DNA of 40,782 bases from Streptomyces poriferorum (GCF_019399235.1 NZ_JAELVH010000165.1:1-40782); one strand, 5' to 3'; shown: positions 16,363 to 24,797, counted from the stretch's first letter. The notes: a model not told the origin generated them from the sequence alone. Made by a program: numbers and translations.

Positions 16363-16397
16363 CGTGGAGCGGGCAAAGGGGTCCTGCCCGCTCCACG
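16363..16397 (-). terminator. Terminator downstream of truB
   Basis: A perfect 13-bp stem (16363-16375 with 16385-16397) with a 9-nt loop lies 26 nt after the truB stop in the direction of transcription. It separates the rbfA-truB unit from the STAND-like gene and ribF. Confidence 0.85.
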
Positions 16398-16422
16398 GGG
16401 GGCCACGACGGGGCCCCGGGTG

Positions 16423-17322
16423 TCAGGCGAAGACGGCGAGGCTCTTGGCCTTGCCCTTCTGTTCCTCGACGAGGACCAGGAACGTCCCGTCGGGCCCGAA
16501 GACCGCGACCGGGCCAGGCGGATACGCGGGCATGTCGAGCCGTACGCCGTTGAGCAGCAGCTTGGCCCGCCTCTCGTCGACGTCCCAGCGGGGGAACGCC
16601 GAGTCGGCGGCCTCGGCCACCGGCATCACGACGAGCTCCTCCTGGTGCTGGTCGAGCGTCCGCGCGGCGTCGAGACCGTACGGACCGACGCGGGTGCGCC
16701 GCAGGGCGGTCAGATGCCCGCCCACACCGAGCCCGGCGCCGAGGTCGCGGGCGATGGCCCGGATGTACGTACCCGAGGAGCAGACCACCGAGACGACCAG
16801 GTCGACCACCGGGGTGCCGTCCTCGGCCACCGCCTCGCGTACGTCGTAGACGTGGAAGGACGAGATGGTCACCGGACGGGCCGGGATCTCGAACTCCTCG
16901 CCGCCGCGGACCCGTGCGTAGGACCGCTTGCCGTCGATCTTGATGGCGCTGACCTTGGACGGCACCTGCATGATGGCGCCGGTCAGGGCGGCGACCCCCG
17001 CGTCGATGCCCTCGCGGGTCACACCGGAGGCGTCGGTGGACGAGATGATCTCGCCCTCCGCGTCGTCCGTGACGGTGTCCTGGCCGAGCCGGATCGTACC
17101 GAGGTACTCCTTCTCGGTCAGCGCGAGATGGCCGAGGAGCTTGGTGGCCTTCTCGACGCCGAGCACGAGTACGCCGGTCGCCATCGGGTCCAGCGTGCCG
17201 GCATGGCCGACCCGGCGGGTCCGGGCGATGCCGCGCATCTTGGCGACGACGTCGTGCGAAGTGAAGCCGGACGGCTTGTCGACAATGACAAGTCCGTCCG
17301 GCGTTTTGTTCTGCGCTGTCAT
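16423..17322 (-). CDS. truB: tRNA pseudouridine(55) synthase
   Basis: TruB converts U55 of tRNA to pseudouridine in the T-loop. The 299-residue protein shows GLVIVDKPSGFTSHDVV and the active-site motif GHAGTLDPMATGVL, with the catalytic Asp at residue 45. KEYLGTIRLGQDTVTDDAEG and SGTYIRAIARDLG follow. The C-terminal part resembles a short PUA-like domain. The ATG at 17322 overlaps the rbfA stop (ATGA), so the two are translationally coupled, as in many bacteria. Confidence 0.96.
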   Translation of the reverse strand: MTAQNKTPDGLVIVDKPSGFTSHDVVAKMRGIARTRRVGHAGTLDPMATGVLVLGVEKATKLLGHLALTEKEYLGTIRLGQDTVTDDAEGEIISSTDASGVTREGIDAGVAALTGAIMQVPSKVSAIKIDGKRSYARVRGGEEFEIPARPVTISSFHVYDVREAVAEDGTPVVDLVVSVVCSSGTYIRAIARDLGAGLGVGGHLTALRRTRVGPYGLDAARTLDQHQEELVVMPVAEAADSAFPRWDVDERRAKLLLNGVRLDMPAYPPGPVAVFGPDGTFLVLVEEQKGKAKSLAVFA

Positions 17323-17771
17323 TCGGAGGCTGTGTCCTCGTCGGTCTCGTCCTCCGGCTTGCGGTACGGGTCCGCGTCGCCCGCATACGTGGCGCCCGAG
17401 GACGCCTCGCGCACCTTGGCGTCGGAGGCCCGTACGCGGTCGAGGAGGTCCTCGATCGCCTTGGCGTTCTCCGGCAGCGCGTCCGCCACGAAGGAGAGCG
17501 TGGGGGTGAACTTCGTCCCCGCCGCCGAACCGACCGCGGAGCGCAGGATGCCCTTGGCGCTCTCCAGGCCGGCTGCCGCGCTCGCCCGGTCCTCGTCGTC
17601 GCCGTAGACCGTGTAGAAGACCGTGGCCTCCCGCAGGTCGCCGGTGACGCGGGTGTCCGTGATGGTCACGTGCGTACCCAGGCGCGGGTCCTTGATTCCC
17701 CGCTGCAGTTTCTCGGCGACCACCTCCTGGATGAGGTCCGCCAGCTTCTTAGCCCGCGCGTTGTCGGCCAC
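17319..17771 (-). CDS. rbfA: Ribosome-binding factor A
   Basis: RbfA binds the 30S subunit and assists late maturation of the 16S rRNA 5' end. The 150-residue protein has the KH-like fold signature: RAKKLADLIQEVVAEKLQRG, then DPRLGTHVTITDTRVTGDL and ATVFYTVYGDDED, and a conserved FTPTLSFVADALPENAKAIE. The acidic C-terminal tail (EDETDEDTASE) is longer than in E. coli. The GTG at 17771 has AAGGAGA 8 nt upstream. It lies between the DUF503 gene and truB. Confidence 0.95.
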   Translation of the reverse strand: MADNARAKKLADLIQEVVAEKLQRGIKDPRLGTHVTITDTRVTGDLREATVFYTVYGDDEDRASAAAGLESAKGILRSAVGSAAGTKFTPTLSFVADALPENAKAIEDLLDRVRASDAKVREASSGATYAGDADPYRKPEDETDEDTASE

Positions 17772-17852
17772 TGGTCCGTCTCCTTCTCACTTTGAACGAC
17801 CGGCAGTCCGGGGGCGGCGTCACCCACTCCCCCGGTTCCCGGTCGGTCCTGC

Positions 17853-18149
17853 TCAATCGTCTTCGTCGCTGTGCAGCCGCCGCCGTACGGACAGCAGCTC
17901 CACCTCCGGCCGGCCGGCGACCAACCGCTCGCACCGGTCGAGTACGTCTGTGAGGTGTCCGGTTTCCCCGGAGACCACGGCGAGGCCGATCTCGGCCCTG
18001 CGATGGAGGTCCTGCCCGCCCGTCTCCGCCACGCTCACCGCGTACTTGCGCTGGAGCTCGGCAACGATCGGACGGACTATGGAGCGCTTCTCCTTCAGCG
18101 ACCGTACGTCGCCGAGAAGCAGATCGAAGGACAGTGTCCCCACATACAT
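17853..18149 (-). CDS. DUF503 (YlxP-like) family protein
   Basis: This small protein (98 residues from the ATG at 18149) has the DUF503 pattern MYVGTLSFDLLLGDVRSLKE, KRSIVRPIVAEL and VAETGGQDLHRRAEIGLAVV. The family is known in Bacillus as YlxP and is encoded between infB and rbfA in many Gram-positives, which matches here. A ribosome-related role is suspected from this position. The frame extends to 18221, but the family N-terminus begins at MYVGTL. The ribosome binding site is weak. Confidence 0.9.
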   Translation of the reverse strand: MYVGTLSFDLLLGDVRSLKEKRSIVRPIVAELQRKYAVSVAETGGQDLHRRAEIGLAVVSGETGHLTDVLDRCERLVAGRPEVELLSVRRRLHSDEDD

Positions 18150-18229
18150 GTGTGTCCGGATGTCCCGCCGGTTCGGGTTCGCGCCCCACCGTTGACTGGC
18201 AGGGACACAAGAACCGTACACGGAACGGC

Positions 18230-18270
18230 CGGGGCCGATCGACGGATATACGTCCCGTCGACCGGCCCCG
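18230..18270 (-). terminator. Hairpin downstream of infB
   Basis: A 16-bp stem with one mismatch (18230-18245 with 18255-18270) and a 9-nt loop lies 17 nt after the infB stop. It likely limits read-through from infB into the DUF503-rbfA-truB genes, which may have a further promoter in the 80 nt that follow. Confidence 0.8.
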
Positions 18271-18286
18271 ACTGTTGAGGTACGGG

Positions 18287-21200
18287 TCAGCCTCGCGGCT
18301 TCTCGCGCATCTCGTACGTCGCGATGACGTCGTCGATCTTGATGTCGTTGAAGTTTCCGAGGTTGATACCGCCCTCGAAGCCTTCGCGGATCTCGGTGAC
18401 GTCGTCCTTGAAGCGGCGCAGACCGGAGATGTTGAGGTTCTCCGCGATGACCTTGCCATCGCGCAGCAGGCGCGCCTTGGTGTTGCGCTTGACCTCGCCG
18501 GACCGGACCAGCACACCGGCGATGTTGCCCAGCTTGGACGAGCGGAAGATCTCGCGGATCTCCGCCGTACCGAGCTCGACCTCTTCGTACTCCGGCTTGA
18601 GCATGCCCTTGAGGGCCGCTTCGATCTCTTCGATCGCCTGGTAGATGACCGAGTAGTACCGGACGTCCACACCTTCGCGGTCGGCCATCTGCGCGGCACG
18701 CCCTGCGGCGCGCACGTTGAAGCCGATCACGATGGCGTCGGAGCCGGTCGCCAGGTCGATGTCCGACTCGGTGACCGCACCCACACCGCGGTGCAGGACC
18801 CGGATGTCGACCTCTTCACCGACGTCGAGCTGGAGCAGCGAGGACTCGAGAGCCTCCACCGAACCGGACGCGTCGCCCTTGATGATGAGGTTGAGCTCCT
18901 GGACCAGACCGGCCTTGAGCGCCTCGTCCAGGTTCTCCAGGGAGAACCGGACACCCTTGCGGGCGAAGTTGGCGTTGCGCTCACGAGCGGCACGCTTCTC
19001 GGCGATCTGACGGGCCGTACGGTCCTCGTCGACGACCAGGAAGTTGTCGCCGGCACCCGGGACGTTGGTGAGACCCAGCACGAGGACGGGGGTCGAGGGA
19101 CCCGCTTCCTCGACGTTCTCGCCCTTGTCGTCGAGCATCGCGCGGACTCGGCCGTACGCGTCGCCGACCACCATCGTGTCGCCGACCCGCAGCGTGCCTC
19201 GCTGGACCAGGACGGTCGCGACGGCACCGCGGCCGCGGTCGAGGTGGGACTCGATCGCAATACCCTGCGCGTCCTGCTCCGGGTTGGCCCGCAGGTCGAG
19301 CGAGGCGTCGGCGGTGAGGACGACGGCCTCCAGAAGAGCCTCGATGTTGAGGCCCTGCTTGGCGGAGATGTCGACGAACATCGTGTCGCCGCCGTACTCC
19401 TCGGCCACCAGACCGAACTCGGTGAGCTGACCGCGCACCTTCGTCGGGTCCGCACCCTCGACGTCGATCTTGTTGACCGCGACCACGATCGGCACGTCGG
19501 CCGCCTTGGCGTGGTTCAGCGCTTCGATCGTCTGGGGCATCACACCGTCGTTCGCCGCCACCACGAGGATCGCGATGTCGGTGGACTTCGCACCACGTGC
19601 ACGCATGGCGGTGAACGCCTCGTGACCCGGGGTGTCGATGAAGGTGATACGGCGGTCCTCGCCGTTGACCTCGGCACCGACCTGGTACGCACCGATGTGC
19701 TGCGTGATGCCGCCGGCCTCGCCCGCGATGACGTTCGTCTTGCGGATCGCGTCCAGCAGTCGGGTCTTACCGTGGTCGACGTGACCCATGACGGTCACGA
19801 CCGGAGGACGGGAGACCAGGGCCTCTTCGCCGCCCTCGTCCTCGCCGAACTCGATGTCGAAGGACTCGAGCAGCTCGCGGTCCTCCTCCTCGGGGCTGAC
19901 GATCTCGAGGACGAAGTTCATCTCGTCCGCGAGGAGCTTCAGCGTCTCGTCGGAGACGGACTGCGTGGCAGTGACCATCTCGCCGAGGTTCATCATCACG
20001 CCGACGAGCGACGCCGGGTTGGCGTTGATCTTCTCGGCGAAATCGGTGAGGGAGGCACCGCGCGACAGCCGGACGGCCTGTCCGTTGCCGCGAGGCAGCA
20101 TGACGCCGCCCACCGACGGGGCCTGCATGGCCTCGTACTCCTGGCGCCTCTGCCGCTTCGACTTGCGACCACGACGCGCGGGACCACCGGGGCGGCCGAA
20201 GGCGCCCTGTGTGCCACCACGGCCACCGGGGCCGCCGGGACGTCCACCGAAGCCGGGACGACCGCCGAAGCCGCCGCCACCACCGGGACGGCCTGCGCCG
20301 CCACCGCCACCGCCGCCACCGGGACGACCGGCGAAACCGCCGCCACCGCCACCGGGACCGGCCGGACGGCCTGCGAAGCCGCCGCCACCACCGGGACGGC
20401 CTGCGCCGCCACCGCCGCCGGGACGACCGCCGCCGCCACCGGGACCACGGCCACCGCCGGGGCCACCACCGGGACGCGGGCCGGCAGCGGGACGCTGCGG
20501 CATCATGCCCGGGTTCGGACGGTTACCGCCGGCGCCGGGGGCGCCGCCGGGACGAGGAGCCTGCGGGCGCGGCATGCCGCCCGGAGACGGACGTGCTCCA
20601 CCCTGGCCCTGCGGGCGCGGGGCGCCGCCGGGGCCGCCCTGCGGACGCGGGGCGCCGGGGCGCTCCGAGCCGCCACCGGGACGCGGGGCGCCGCCGGGAC
20701 GGGGCGACTGCGGACGGGCCATGCCCGTCGAGCCACCGGAGGTGAAGGGGTTGTTGCCCGGACGGGGACCGGCCGGACGGGCGCCGCCGGGGCGCGGGGC
20801 GCCCTGGCCTGCGGGGCGTGCGGGGCGCTCGGCGCCACGCTCTCCACCGCGGCCGCCGTCACGCTGGCCACCGTCTCGGCCGCCGTCACGCTGACCGCCG
20901 GCCGGAGCCGGACGGGAAGCGGCGGGACGGGGACCCGGGGTGGCACCCGCGGGACGCGGGGCCTGCTGCTGCTGAGGTGCTGCCGGCTGGGCCGGAGCCG
21001 GAGCCGAGAACTCGGCTGCGGGCACCGGGGTGACCGGGGCGGCCTTCGGCGCGGGCTTGGGACCCGGACGCGGGCCCGCCGACGGCGCGGAAGGCGCAGC
21101 GGGGGTGGTGCTCGCCGGGGCTTCGGCAGCGGCCGGCTTGGGAGCCGGTGCGCCGGGCTTCGGGGCACCGGGACGTGCCGCAGCTGCCGGGGAGGGCGCT

Positions 21201-21427
21201 GCGGGCTTCACAGGGGCGGCCTTACGGGGCGCGCCAGGCTTTGCAGCGGACTTGCCGGCGTTGCCGCCGGGCCCCTGCAGTGCGTCAGTCAACTTGCGTA
21301 CAACCGGCGCCTCGATCGTCGAGGACGCCGAACGTACGAATTCACCGAGTTCTTGGAGCTTGGCCATGACGACCTTGCTCTCAACCCCGAACTCCTTGGC
21401 GAGTTCGTATACCCGGACCTTAGCCAC
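18287..21427 (-). CDS. infB: Translation initiation factor IF-2
   Basis: IF-2 is the GTPase that brings initiator tRNA to the 30S subunit and promotes subunit joining. The 1046-residue protein starts with an IF2_N helix domain (1-50, VRVYELAKEFGVESK). A very long Pro/Ala/Gly/Arg-rich disordered stretch follows (about 55-430), including Gly-Arg-Pro repeats, then a second IF2_N domain (about 465-520). The GTPase domain has GHVDHGKT at 548-555, DTPGHEAF and NKID. Domains II-IV complete the C-terminus. Length is above the usual ~740-890 because of the linker. The GTG at 21427 has AAAAGGAG 6 nt upstream. The 148-nt leader has unusual features listed separately. Confidence 0.97.
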   Translation of the reverse strand: MAKVRVYELAKEFGVESKVVMAKLQELGEFVRSASSTIEAPVVRKLTDALQGPGGNAGKSAAKPGAPRKAAPVKPAAPSPAAAARPGAPKPGAPAPKPAAAEAPASTTPAAPSAPSAGPRPGPKPAPKAAPVTPVPAAEFSAPAPAQPAAPQQQQAPRPAGATPGPRPAASRPAPAGGQRDGGRDGGQRDGGRGGERGAERPARPAGQGAPRPGGARPAGPRPGNNPFTSGGSTGMARPQSPRPGGAPRPGGGSERPGAPRPQGGPGGAPRPQGQGGARPSPGGMPRPQAPRPGGAPGAGGNRPNPGMMPQRPAAGPRPGGGPGGGRGPGGGGGRPGGGGGAGRPGGGGGFAGRPAGPGGGGGGFAGRPGGGGGGGGAGRPGGGGGFGGRPGFGGRPGGPGGRGGTQGAFGRPGGPARRGRKSKRQRRQEYEAMQAPSVGGVMLPRGNGQAVRLSRGASLTDFAEKINANPASLVGVMMNLGEMVTATQSVSDETLKLLADEMNFVLEIVSPEEEDRELLESFDIEFGEDEGGEEALVSRPPVVTVMGHVDHGKTRLLDAIRKTNVIAGEAGGITQHIGAYQVGAEVNGEDRRITFIDTPGHEAFTAMRARGAKSTDIAILVVAANDGVMPQTIEALNHAKAADVPIVVAVNKIDVEGADPTKVRGQLTEFGLVAEEYGGDTMFVDISAKQGLNIEALLEAVVLTADASLDLRANPEQDAQGIAIESHLDRGRGAVATVLVQRGTLRVGDTMVVGDAYGRVRAMLDDKGENVEEAGPSTPVLVLGLTNVPGAGDNFLVVDEDRTARQIAEKRAARERNANFARKGVRFSLENLDEALKAGLVQELNLIIKGDASGSVEALESSLLQLDVGEEVDIRVLHRGVGAVTESDIDLATGSDAIVIGFNVRAAGRAAQMADREGVDVRYYSVIYQAIEEIEAALKGMLKPEYEEVELGTAEIREIFRSSKLGNIAGVLVRSGEVKRNTKARLLRDGKVIAENLNISGLRRFKDDVTEIREGFEGGINLGNFNDIKIDDVIATYEMREKPRG
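20205..20480 (-). repeat. Gly/Arg/Pro repeat region inside infB
   Basis: This GC-extreme stretch encodes imperfect repeats of GRPGGGGGF and GAGRPGGGGG, about residues 316-408 of IF-2. It is a coding low-complexity tract and a likely hotspot for slippage and assembly error. Confidence 0.8.
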
Positions 21428-21440
21428 TTCGCTCCTTTTA

Positions 21441-21461
21441 GGTCCGGGTTACCGCCGGACC
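21441..21461 (-). other. Hairpin just before the infB ribosome binding site
   Basis: A perfect 7-bp stem (21441-21447 with 21455-21461) with a 7-nt loop ends next to the AAAAGGAG of infB. It could affect access of ribosomes to infB, or be melted by ribosomes leaving the upstream mini reading frames. Confidence 0.5.
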
Positions 21462-21465
21462 GTCG

Positions 21466-21508
21466 CTACTTCATGGGCGTACTCATCGCGTACTCATCGA
21501 GTGCTCAT
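21466..21508 (-). other. Chain of three overlapping mini-ORFs in the infB leader
   Basis: On the minus strand three short frames run end to end: 21508-21494 encodes MSTR, 21497-21483 encodes MSTR, and 21486-21466 encodes MSTPMK. Each stop overlaps the next ATG as ATGA. They arise from three 11-bp units in which GATGAGTACGC occurs twice and a variant once. Only a weak purine-rich stretch precedes the first ATG, so translation is not shown. Confidence 0.4.
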
Positions 21509-21575
21509 CGCAATCTCGACCTACTTCCAACTCGCGAGGTACCTGACCGCACGGGGACCCGTGCCGTTCAATTTC

Positions 21576-21854
21576 TTACGGTGTCACCCGCTCGACGAAC
21601 CGCTGCACCGCAGCGGAGTCGAACGGCCCCTTGGCCTTGAAGGCCCGGGGGAAGGCCCGGCGGCGAACCGCCAGGTCCAGACAGACAGAGACGGGGTGTA
21701 CATATGCACCCCGGCCGGGCAGCGTACCGCGAGGATCAGGGACGCATGCGTCCCCGTCCACCACGATGCGCAGCAGCTCGCTCTTGGCCGCTCGCTCCCG
21801 GCATCCCACACAGGTTCGTTCGGGGCAAGCGCGAGCGTGCGTCCGGCCAGACAC
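21576..21854 (-). CDS. ylxR: YlxR family RNA-binding protein (DUF448)
   Basis: YlxR is a small basic protein encoded between nusA and infB in most Gram-positives; Bacillus and other homologues have been linked to RNA binding and RNase P. The 92-residue protein has the family motif CVGCR (15-19) and GRGAYVH (47-53). A basic C-terminal segment RRRAFPRAFKAKGPF follows. The GTG at 21854 is preceded by GGGAGGT about 10 nt away. It lies 160 nt after nusA and 148 nt before infB, gaps longer than usual in this compact block. Confidence 0.92.
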   Translation of the reverse strand: MSGRTHARACPERTCVGCRERAAKSELLRIVVDGDACVPDPRGTLPGRGAYVHPVSVCLDLAVRRRAFPRAFKAKGPFDSAAVQRFVERVTP

Positions 21855-21970
21855 GTTTAAGTCTACCTCCCCGTACCGACCTCACCCCTTTGGGGCAAGA
21901 ATCGAACGGATGTTGTCGTGATCTCAGCGGCGTGGCGCCGGGATCTATTCCTTGTCGTCCTGTCGGACCC

Positions 21971-21996
21971 GGTCCGGACGGGGGCCCGTCCGGACC
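21971..21996 (-). other. Hairpin between nusA and ylxR
   Basis: A perfect 10-bp stem (21971-21980 with 21987-21996) with a 6-nt loop lies 18 nt after the nusA stop. It may be an attenuator or RNA-processing site inside the operon, since ylxR and infB continue in the same direction. Confidence 0.65.
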
Positions 21997-22014
21997 TTCG
22001 GGATCGCCGTCGGG

Positions 22015-23055
22015 TCAGCGCCGCTCGGAGCGCTCCCGGGCCCGCTCGGCCCGCTCACGGTCCGCGACGTCGCGCTCGGCGTCGGTCTCGGTGTCCGGGC
22101 GGATGTCGATGCGCCAGCCCGTCAGACGGGCGGCGAGACGGGCGTTCTGCCCCTCCTTGCCGATCGCCAGCGACAGCTGGTAATCGGGCACGGTGACCCG
22201 GGCCGAACGTGCGCCGAGGTCAACGACCTCGACCTCACTCACCCGTGCGGGCGACAGTGCGTTGGCGACCATCTCGGCCGGGTCGTCCGACCAGTCCACG
22301 ATGTCGATCTTCTCGCCGTGCAGCTCGGCCATGACATTGCGCACACGTCCGCCCATCGGGCCGATGCAGGCACCCTTGGCGTTCAGGCCCGAGCGGGTGG
22401 ACCGTACGGCGATCTTGGAACGGTGGCCGGCCTCGCGGGCGATCGCGCAGATCTCGACGGAACCGTCGGCGATCTCCGGGACCTCCAGCGCGAAGAGCTT
22501 CTTCACGAGGTTGGGGTGGGTCCGCGACAGCGTCACGGACGGACCGCGGACACCCTTGGCGACCCGGACGACGTAGGTGCGCAGCCGCAGGCCATGGGTG
22601 TACTCCTCGCCCGGCACCTGCTCCTGCACCGGCAGGATGGCTTCCAGCTTGCCGATGTCGACGAGGACGTTCTTCGGGTCCTTGCCCTGCTGGACGACGC
22701 CGGTCACGACGTCGCCCTCGTGGCCCGCGTACTCACCGAACGTCCGGTCGTCCTCGGCGTCGCGCAGACGCTGCAGGATGACCTGCTTGGCGGTGGTCGC
22801 GGCGATCCGGCCGAAGCCCGACGGGGTGTCGTCGAACTCCTTGGGCTCCTGGCCCTCTTCGAGGTCGGCCGGGTCCTCCTTGGCCCACACGGTCACGTGG
22901 CCGCGCTCGTCCAGCTCCACACGCGCCCTGCGGTGACTGCCGTCCGTACGGTGGTACGCGATGAGGAGGGCCGACTCGATCGCCTCGACGAGCACGTCGA
23001 ACGGGATCTCCTTGTCCTGCGCCAAGCCCTTCAGAAGCTTCACATCGATGTCCAC
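22015..23055 (-). CDS. nusA: Transcription termination/antitermination factor NusA
   Basis: NusA binds RNA polymerase and controls pausing, termination and antitermination. The 346-residue protein has the N-terminal polymerase-binding domain (1-130) and an S1 domain (GDVVTGVVQQGKDPKNVLVD onward). KH1 and KH2 domains follow, with GPMGGRVRNVMAEL and SLAIGKEGQNARLAARL. It ends in a charged tail rich in Arg/Glu and lacks the extra acidic repeats of E. coli NusA, normal for actinobacteria. The GTG at 23055 has GAGGAGG about 8 nt upstream, and only 2 nt separate it from the rimP stop. Confidence 0.97.
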   Translation of the reverse strand: MDIDVKLLKGLAQDKEIPFDVLVEAIESALLIAYHRTDGSHRRARVELDERGHVTVWAKEDPADLEEGQEPKEFDDTPSGFGRIAATTAKQVILQRLRDAEDDRTFGEYAGHEGDVVTGVVQQGKDPKNVLVDIGKLEAILPVQEQVPGEEYTHGLRLRTYVVRVAKGVRGPSVTLSRTHPNLVKKLFALEVPEIADGSVEICAIAREAGHRSKIAVRSTRSGLNAKGACIGPMGGRVRNVMAELHGEKIDIVDWSDDPAEMVANALSPARVSEVEVVDLGARSARVTVPDYQLSLAIGKEGQNARLAARLTGWRIDIRPDTETDAERDVADRERAERARERSERR

Positions 23056-23057
23056 GG

Positions 23058-23555
23058 CTACGCCTCCTCTTCCTTCTTGTCCTTGCGGTTGAATTCCAGC
23101 TCCACGCGCGCCCTGGCGATCTCGTCGAACGCGATCCGGCGGGACGTGGGCTTGCGGCCCTTGACGCCCGGCACCTCGAGATCGAGGCCCTCTTCGTCGA
23201 CCGCGAGGATGCGGGCCACCAGCTCGCCGCCCTCGTTGAGCGTCAGCCGGGCCAGACGGCCCGTGGCACGTACGTAGTGGCGGTGCTCCGTCAGCGGGCG
23301 GTCGGCACCGGGAGAGCTGACCTCCAGGACGTACTCGTCCTCGCCCATCGCGTCGGTCTCGTCGAGCTTGGCGGAGATCGCGCGGCTCAGATCCGCACAG
23401 GCGTCGAGCTCCACGCCCTCCTCGGAGTCCACGATGATCCGCAGCACCCGGCGACGGCCGGCCCGGGACACTTCGATCTCTTCCAGATCCAGCTGCTCGG
23501 CGCTGACGAGCGGTTCGACCAGCCCGCGCAGCCTCTCGCTCTGGGTGGTGCTCAT
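23058..23555 (-). CDS. rimP: Ribosome maturation factor RimP
   Basis: RimP helps assemble the 30S subunit. The 165-residue protein begins MSTTQSERLRGLVEPLVSAE and shows the conserved RRRVLRIIVDSEEGVELDACADLS and YVLEVSSPGADRPLTEHRHY. The C-terminal SH3-like part (GRKPTSRRIAFDEIARARVEL) is clear. The ATG at 23555 is chosen because GAGGAG lies 8 nt upstream; the frame extends to 23675 without family similarity. It opens the rimP-nusA-ylxR-infB unit, so the promoter should lie in the 178-nt divergent gap up to 23733, where I could not pick one with confidence. Confidence 0.95.
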   Translation of the reverse strand: MSTTQSERLRGLVEPLVSAEQLDLEEIEVSRAGRRRVLRIIVDSEEGVELDACADLSRAISAKLDETDAMGEDEYVLEVSSPGADRPLTEHRHYVRATGRLARLTLNEGGELVARILAVDEEGLDLEVPGVKGRKPTSRRIAFDEIARARVELEFNRKDKKEEEA

Positions 23556-23733
23556 CCGGGTGACTCCTCGGCCGCGTGTGCTGTTGTGGGGATCGTCGCG
23601 TGTCTGGTCAAAGGGTATCCGGTCCCAAGGGGTGTTGCTGTCCGCCGGCCCCCCGGGCGCGGGTACGCTCGCCAACGCGTGATCACTTCCGGACAGATCC
23701 AGTCAAGACAGGTCCAGGCCCGAAGGAGAACAA

Positions 23734-24273
23734 GTGCGGCGCACGGGGACGACGCGCAGGGGAGCGCTGACCGCGACGGGAGCGATCGCCATGGGGGCGG
23801 TGCTGGCCGGCTGTGGCAGCGGCGGGGACGACGAGAGCGCCGGACGCAAGGGGTCCGCACAGGCCGGCGCGCGGACCGCGGCCGACCGCTCCTCGGCCGG
23901 CCGGGCGGAGACCTCGCTGCGGGCAGCGGCCCGCGGCGTGAGCACCTCGCTGTTCGCCCAGTACGAGACCGTCGTCCGGGCCCATCCGGCGACCGCGGCC
24001 GGGCTCACCCCGCTGCGGGACGCCGTCCGCGCCCACATCACGGCCCTGGGCCCCGGCGACGCGCTCGGCCTCGTCCGGACCCGGCCCGGCACCGGTGACG
24101 CCCGGGCGGCGGTCCGGGAGCTGGCCGCCGCGGAACGCCGTGCCGCCGCCTCGCACACCCAGGCACTGATGAAGGCCCCGCCGGAACTGGCCCGGCTGCT
24201 CGCGTCGGTCGCGGCGGCTGCCTCGGCCCACGCCTACCTGCTGACCGAACTGGCCAAGGAGACGAAGGCATGA
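23734..24273 (+). CDS. Small lipoprotein, unknown function
   Basis: This 179-residue protein starts with RR-containing MRRTGTTRRGALTATG, a hydrophobic segment and the lipobox VLAGC, with the acylated Cys at 27. A Gly/Ser/Asp-rich linker follows, then an Ala-rich, all-helical domain (about 60-175) ending YLLTELAKETKA. The helical part could be a ferritin-like or four-helix bundle, in keeping with the next gene, but I do not recognise a family. The GTG at 23734 has AAGGAGA 6-7 nt upstream. Its stop overlaps the next ATG (ATGA), so the two genes are coupled. Confidence 0.8.
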   Translation: MRRTGTTRRGALTATGAIAMGAVLAGCGSGGDDESAGRKGSAQAGARTAADRSSAGRAETSLRAAARGVSTSLFAQYETVVRAHPATAAGLTPLRDAVRAHITALGPGDALGLVRTRPGTGDARAAVRELAAAERRAAASHTQALMKAPPELARLLASVAAAASAHAYLLTELAKETKA

Positions 24274-24797
24274 GCGAGGACGGGACGCTGGAGGCCGCGC
24301 AGGCGGCACTGGCCGCCGAACACGCGGCCGTGTACGGGTACGGGGTGGCGGGCGGCCGGGTCGCCGCGGACCGCCGCGCCGAGGCGACCGCCGCCCACCA
24401 CGCCCACCGCGCCCGGCGCGACGCGCTGGTGCGCACGGTGCGCGACCTGGGCGGTGCCCCGGTGGCCGCGGGGCCCGCGTACGCTCTGCCGTTCGCGGTA
24501 CCGGACGCCGCCGCGGCGGTGCGCCTGGCCGCCGTGCTGGAGGACCGGGTCGCGGATGTCTACTCCGACCTCGTACGGGCCTCCGAGGGGCCGTTGCGCC
24601 GCTCGGCGGCGGACGCGCTGCGGGAGGCCGCGGTGCGCGCGGTCCGCTGGCGCGGCAGCGGCGTACCCTTTCCCGGGCTCGTCGAGCGTGCCGCGGACGG
24701 GTCCCGTACCGACGGGACCGGCGCGAAGGACGAGACGACCGGGGCCCGCGCGAAGGCCGGGTCCGACGCGCAGGCCACAACCGGCACGACGCACTGA
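24270..24797 (+). CDS. DUF4439 ferritin-like domain protein
   Basis: This 175-residue protein has the DUF4439 ferritin-like pattern: AQAALAAEHAAVYGYGVAGG in the first helix, then AAHHAHRARRDALVRTVRDL with candidate His/Asp ligands, and AVLEDRVADVYSDLVRAS later. The family is found mainly in actinobacteria and its substrate is unknown. A low-complexity Thr/Gly/Ala tail (about 145-175) replaces any further fold. It is coupled to the upstream lipoprotein, suggesting the two act together at the membrane (inference), and lies 29 nt before the APH-like gene. Confidence 0.82.
   Translation: MSEDGTLEAAQAALAAEHAAVYGYGVAGGRVAADRRAEATAAHHAHRARRDALVRTVRDLGGAPVAAGPAYALPFAVPDAAAAVRLAAVLEDRVADVYSDLVRASEGPLRRSAADALREAAVRAVRWRGSGVPFPGLVERAADGSRTDGTGAKDETTGARAKAGSDAQATTGTTH

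Noticed and set aside
20205..20480. Regular GC-rich repeats that could suggest a CRISPR array or minisatellite
   Set aside because: The units are imperfect, lack unique spacers and are in frame with IF-2; they encode a Gly/Arg/Pro tract.
18134..21640. 1168-residue plus-strand open frame opposite infB, with Thr/Ala/Gly-rich repeats
   Set aside because: It is the shadow of the infB low-complexity region.
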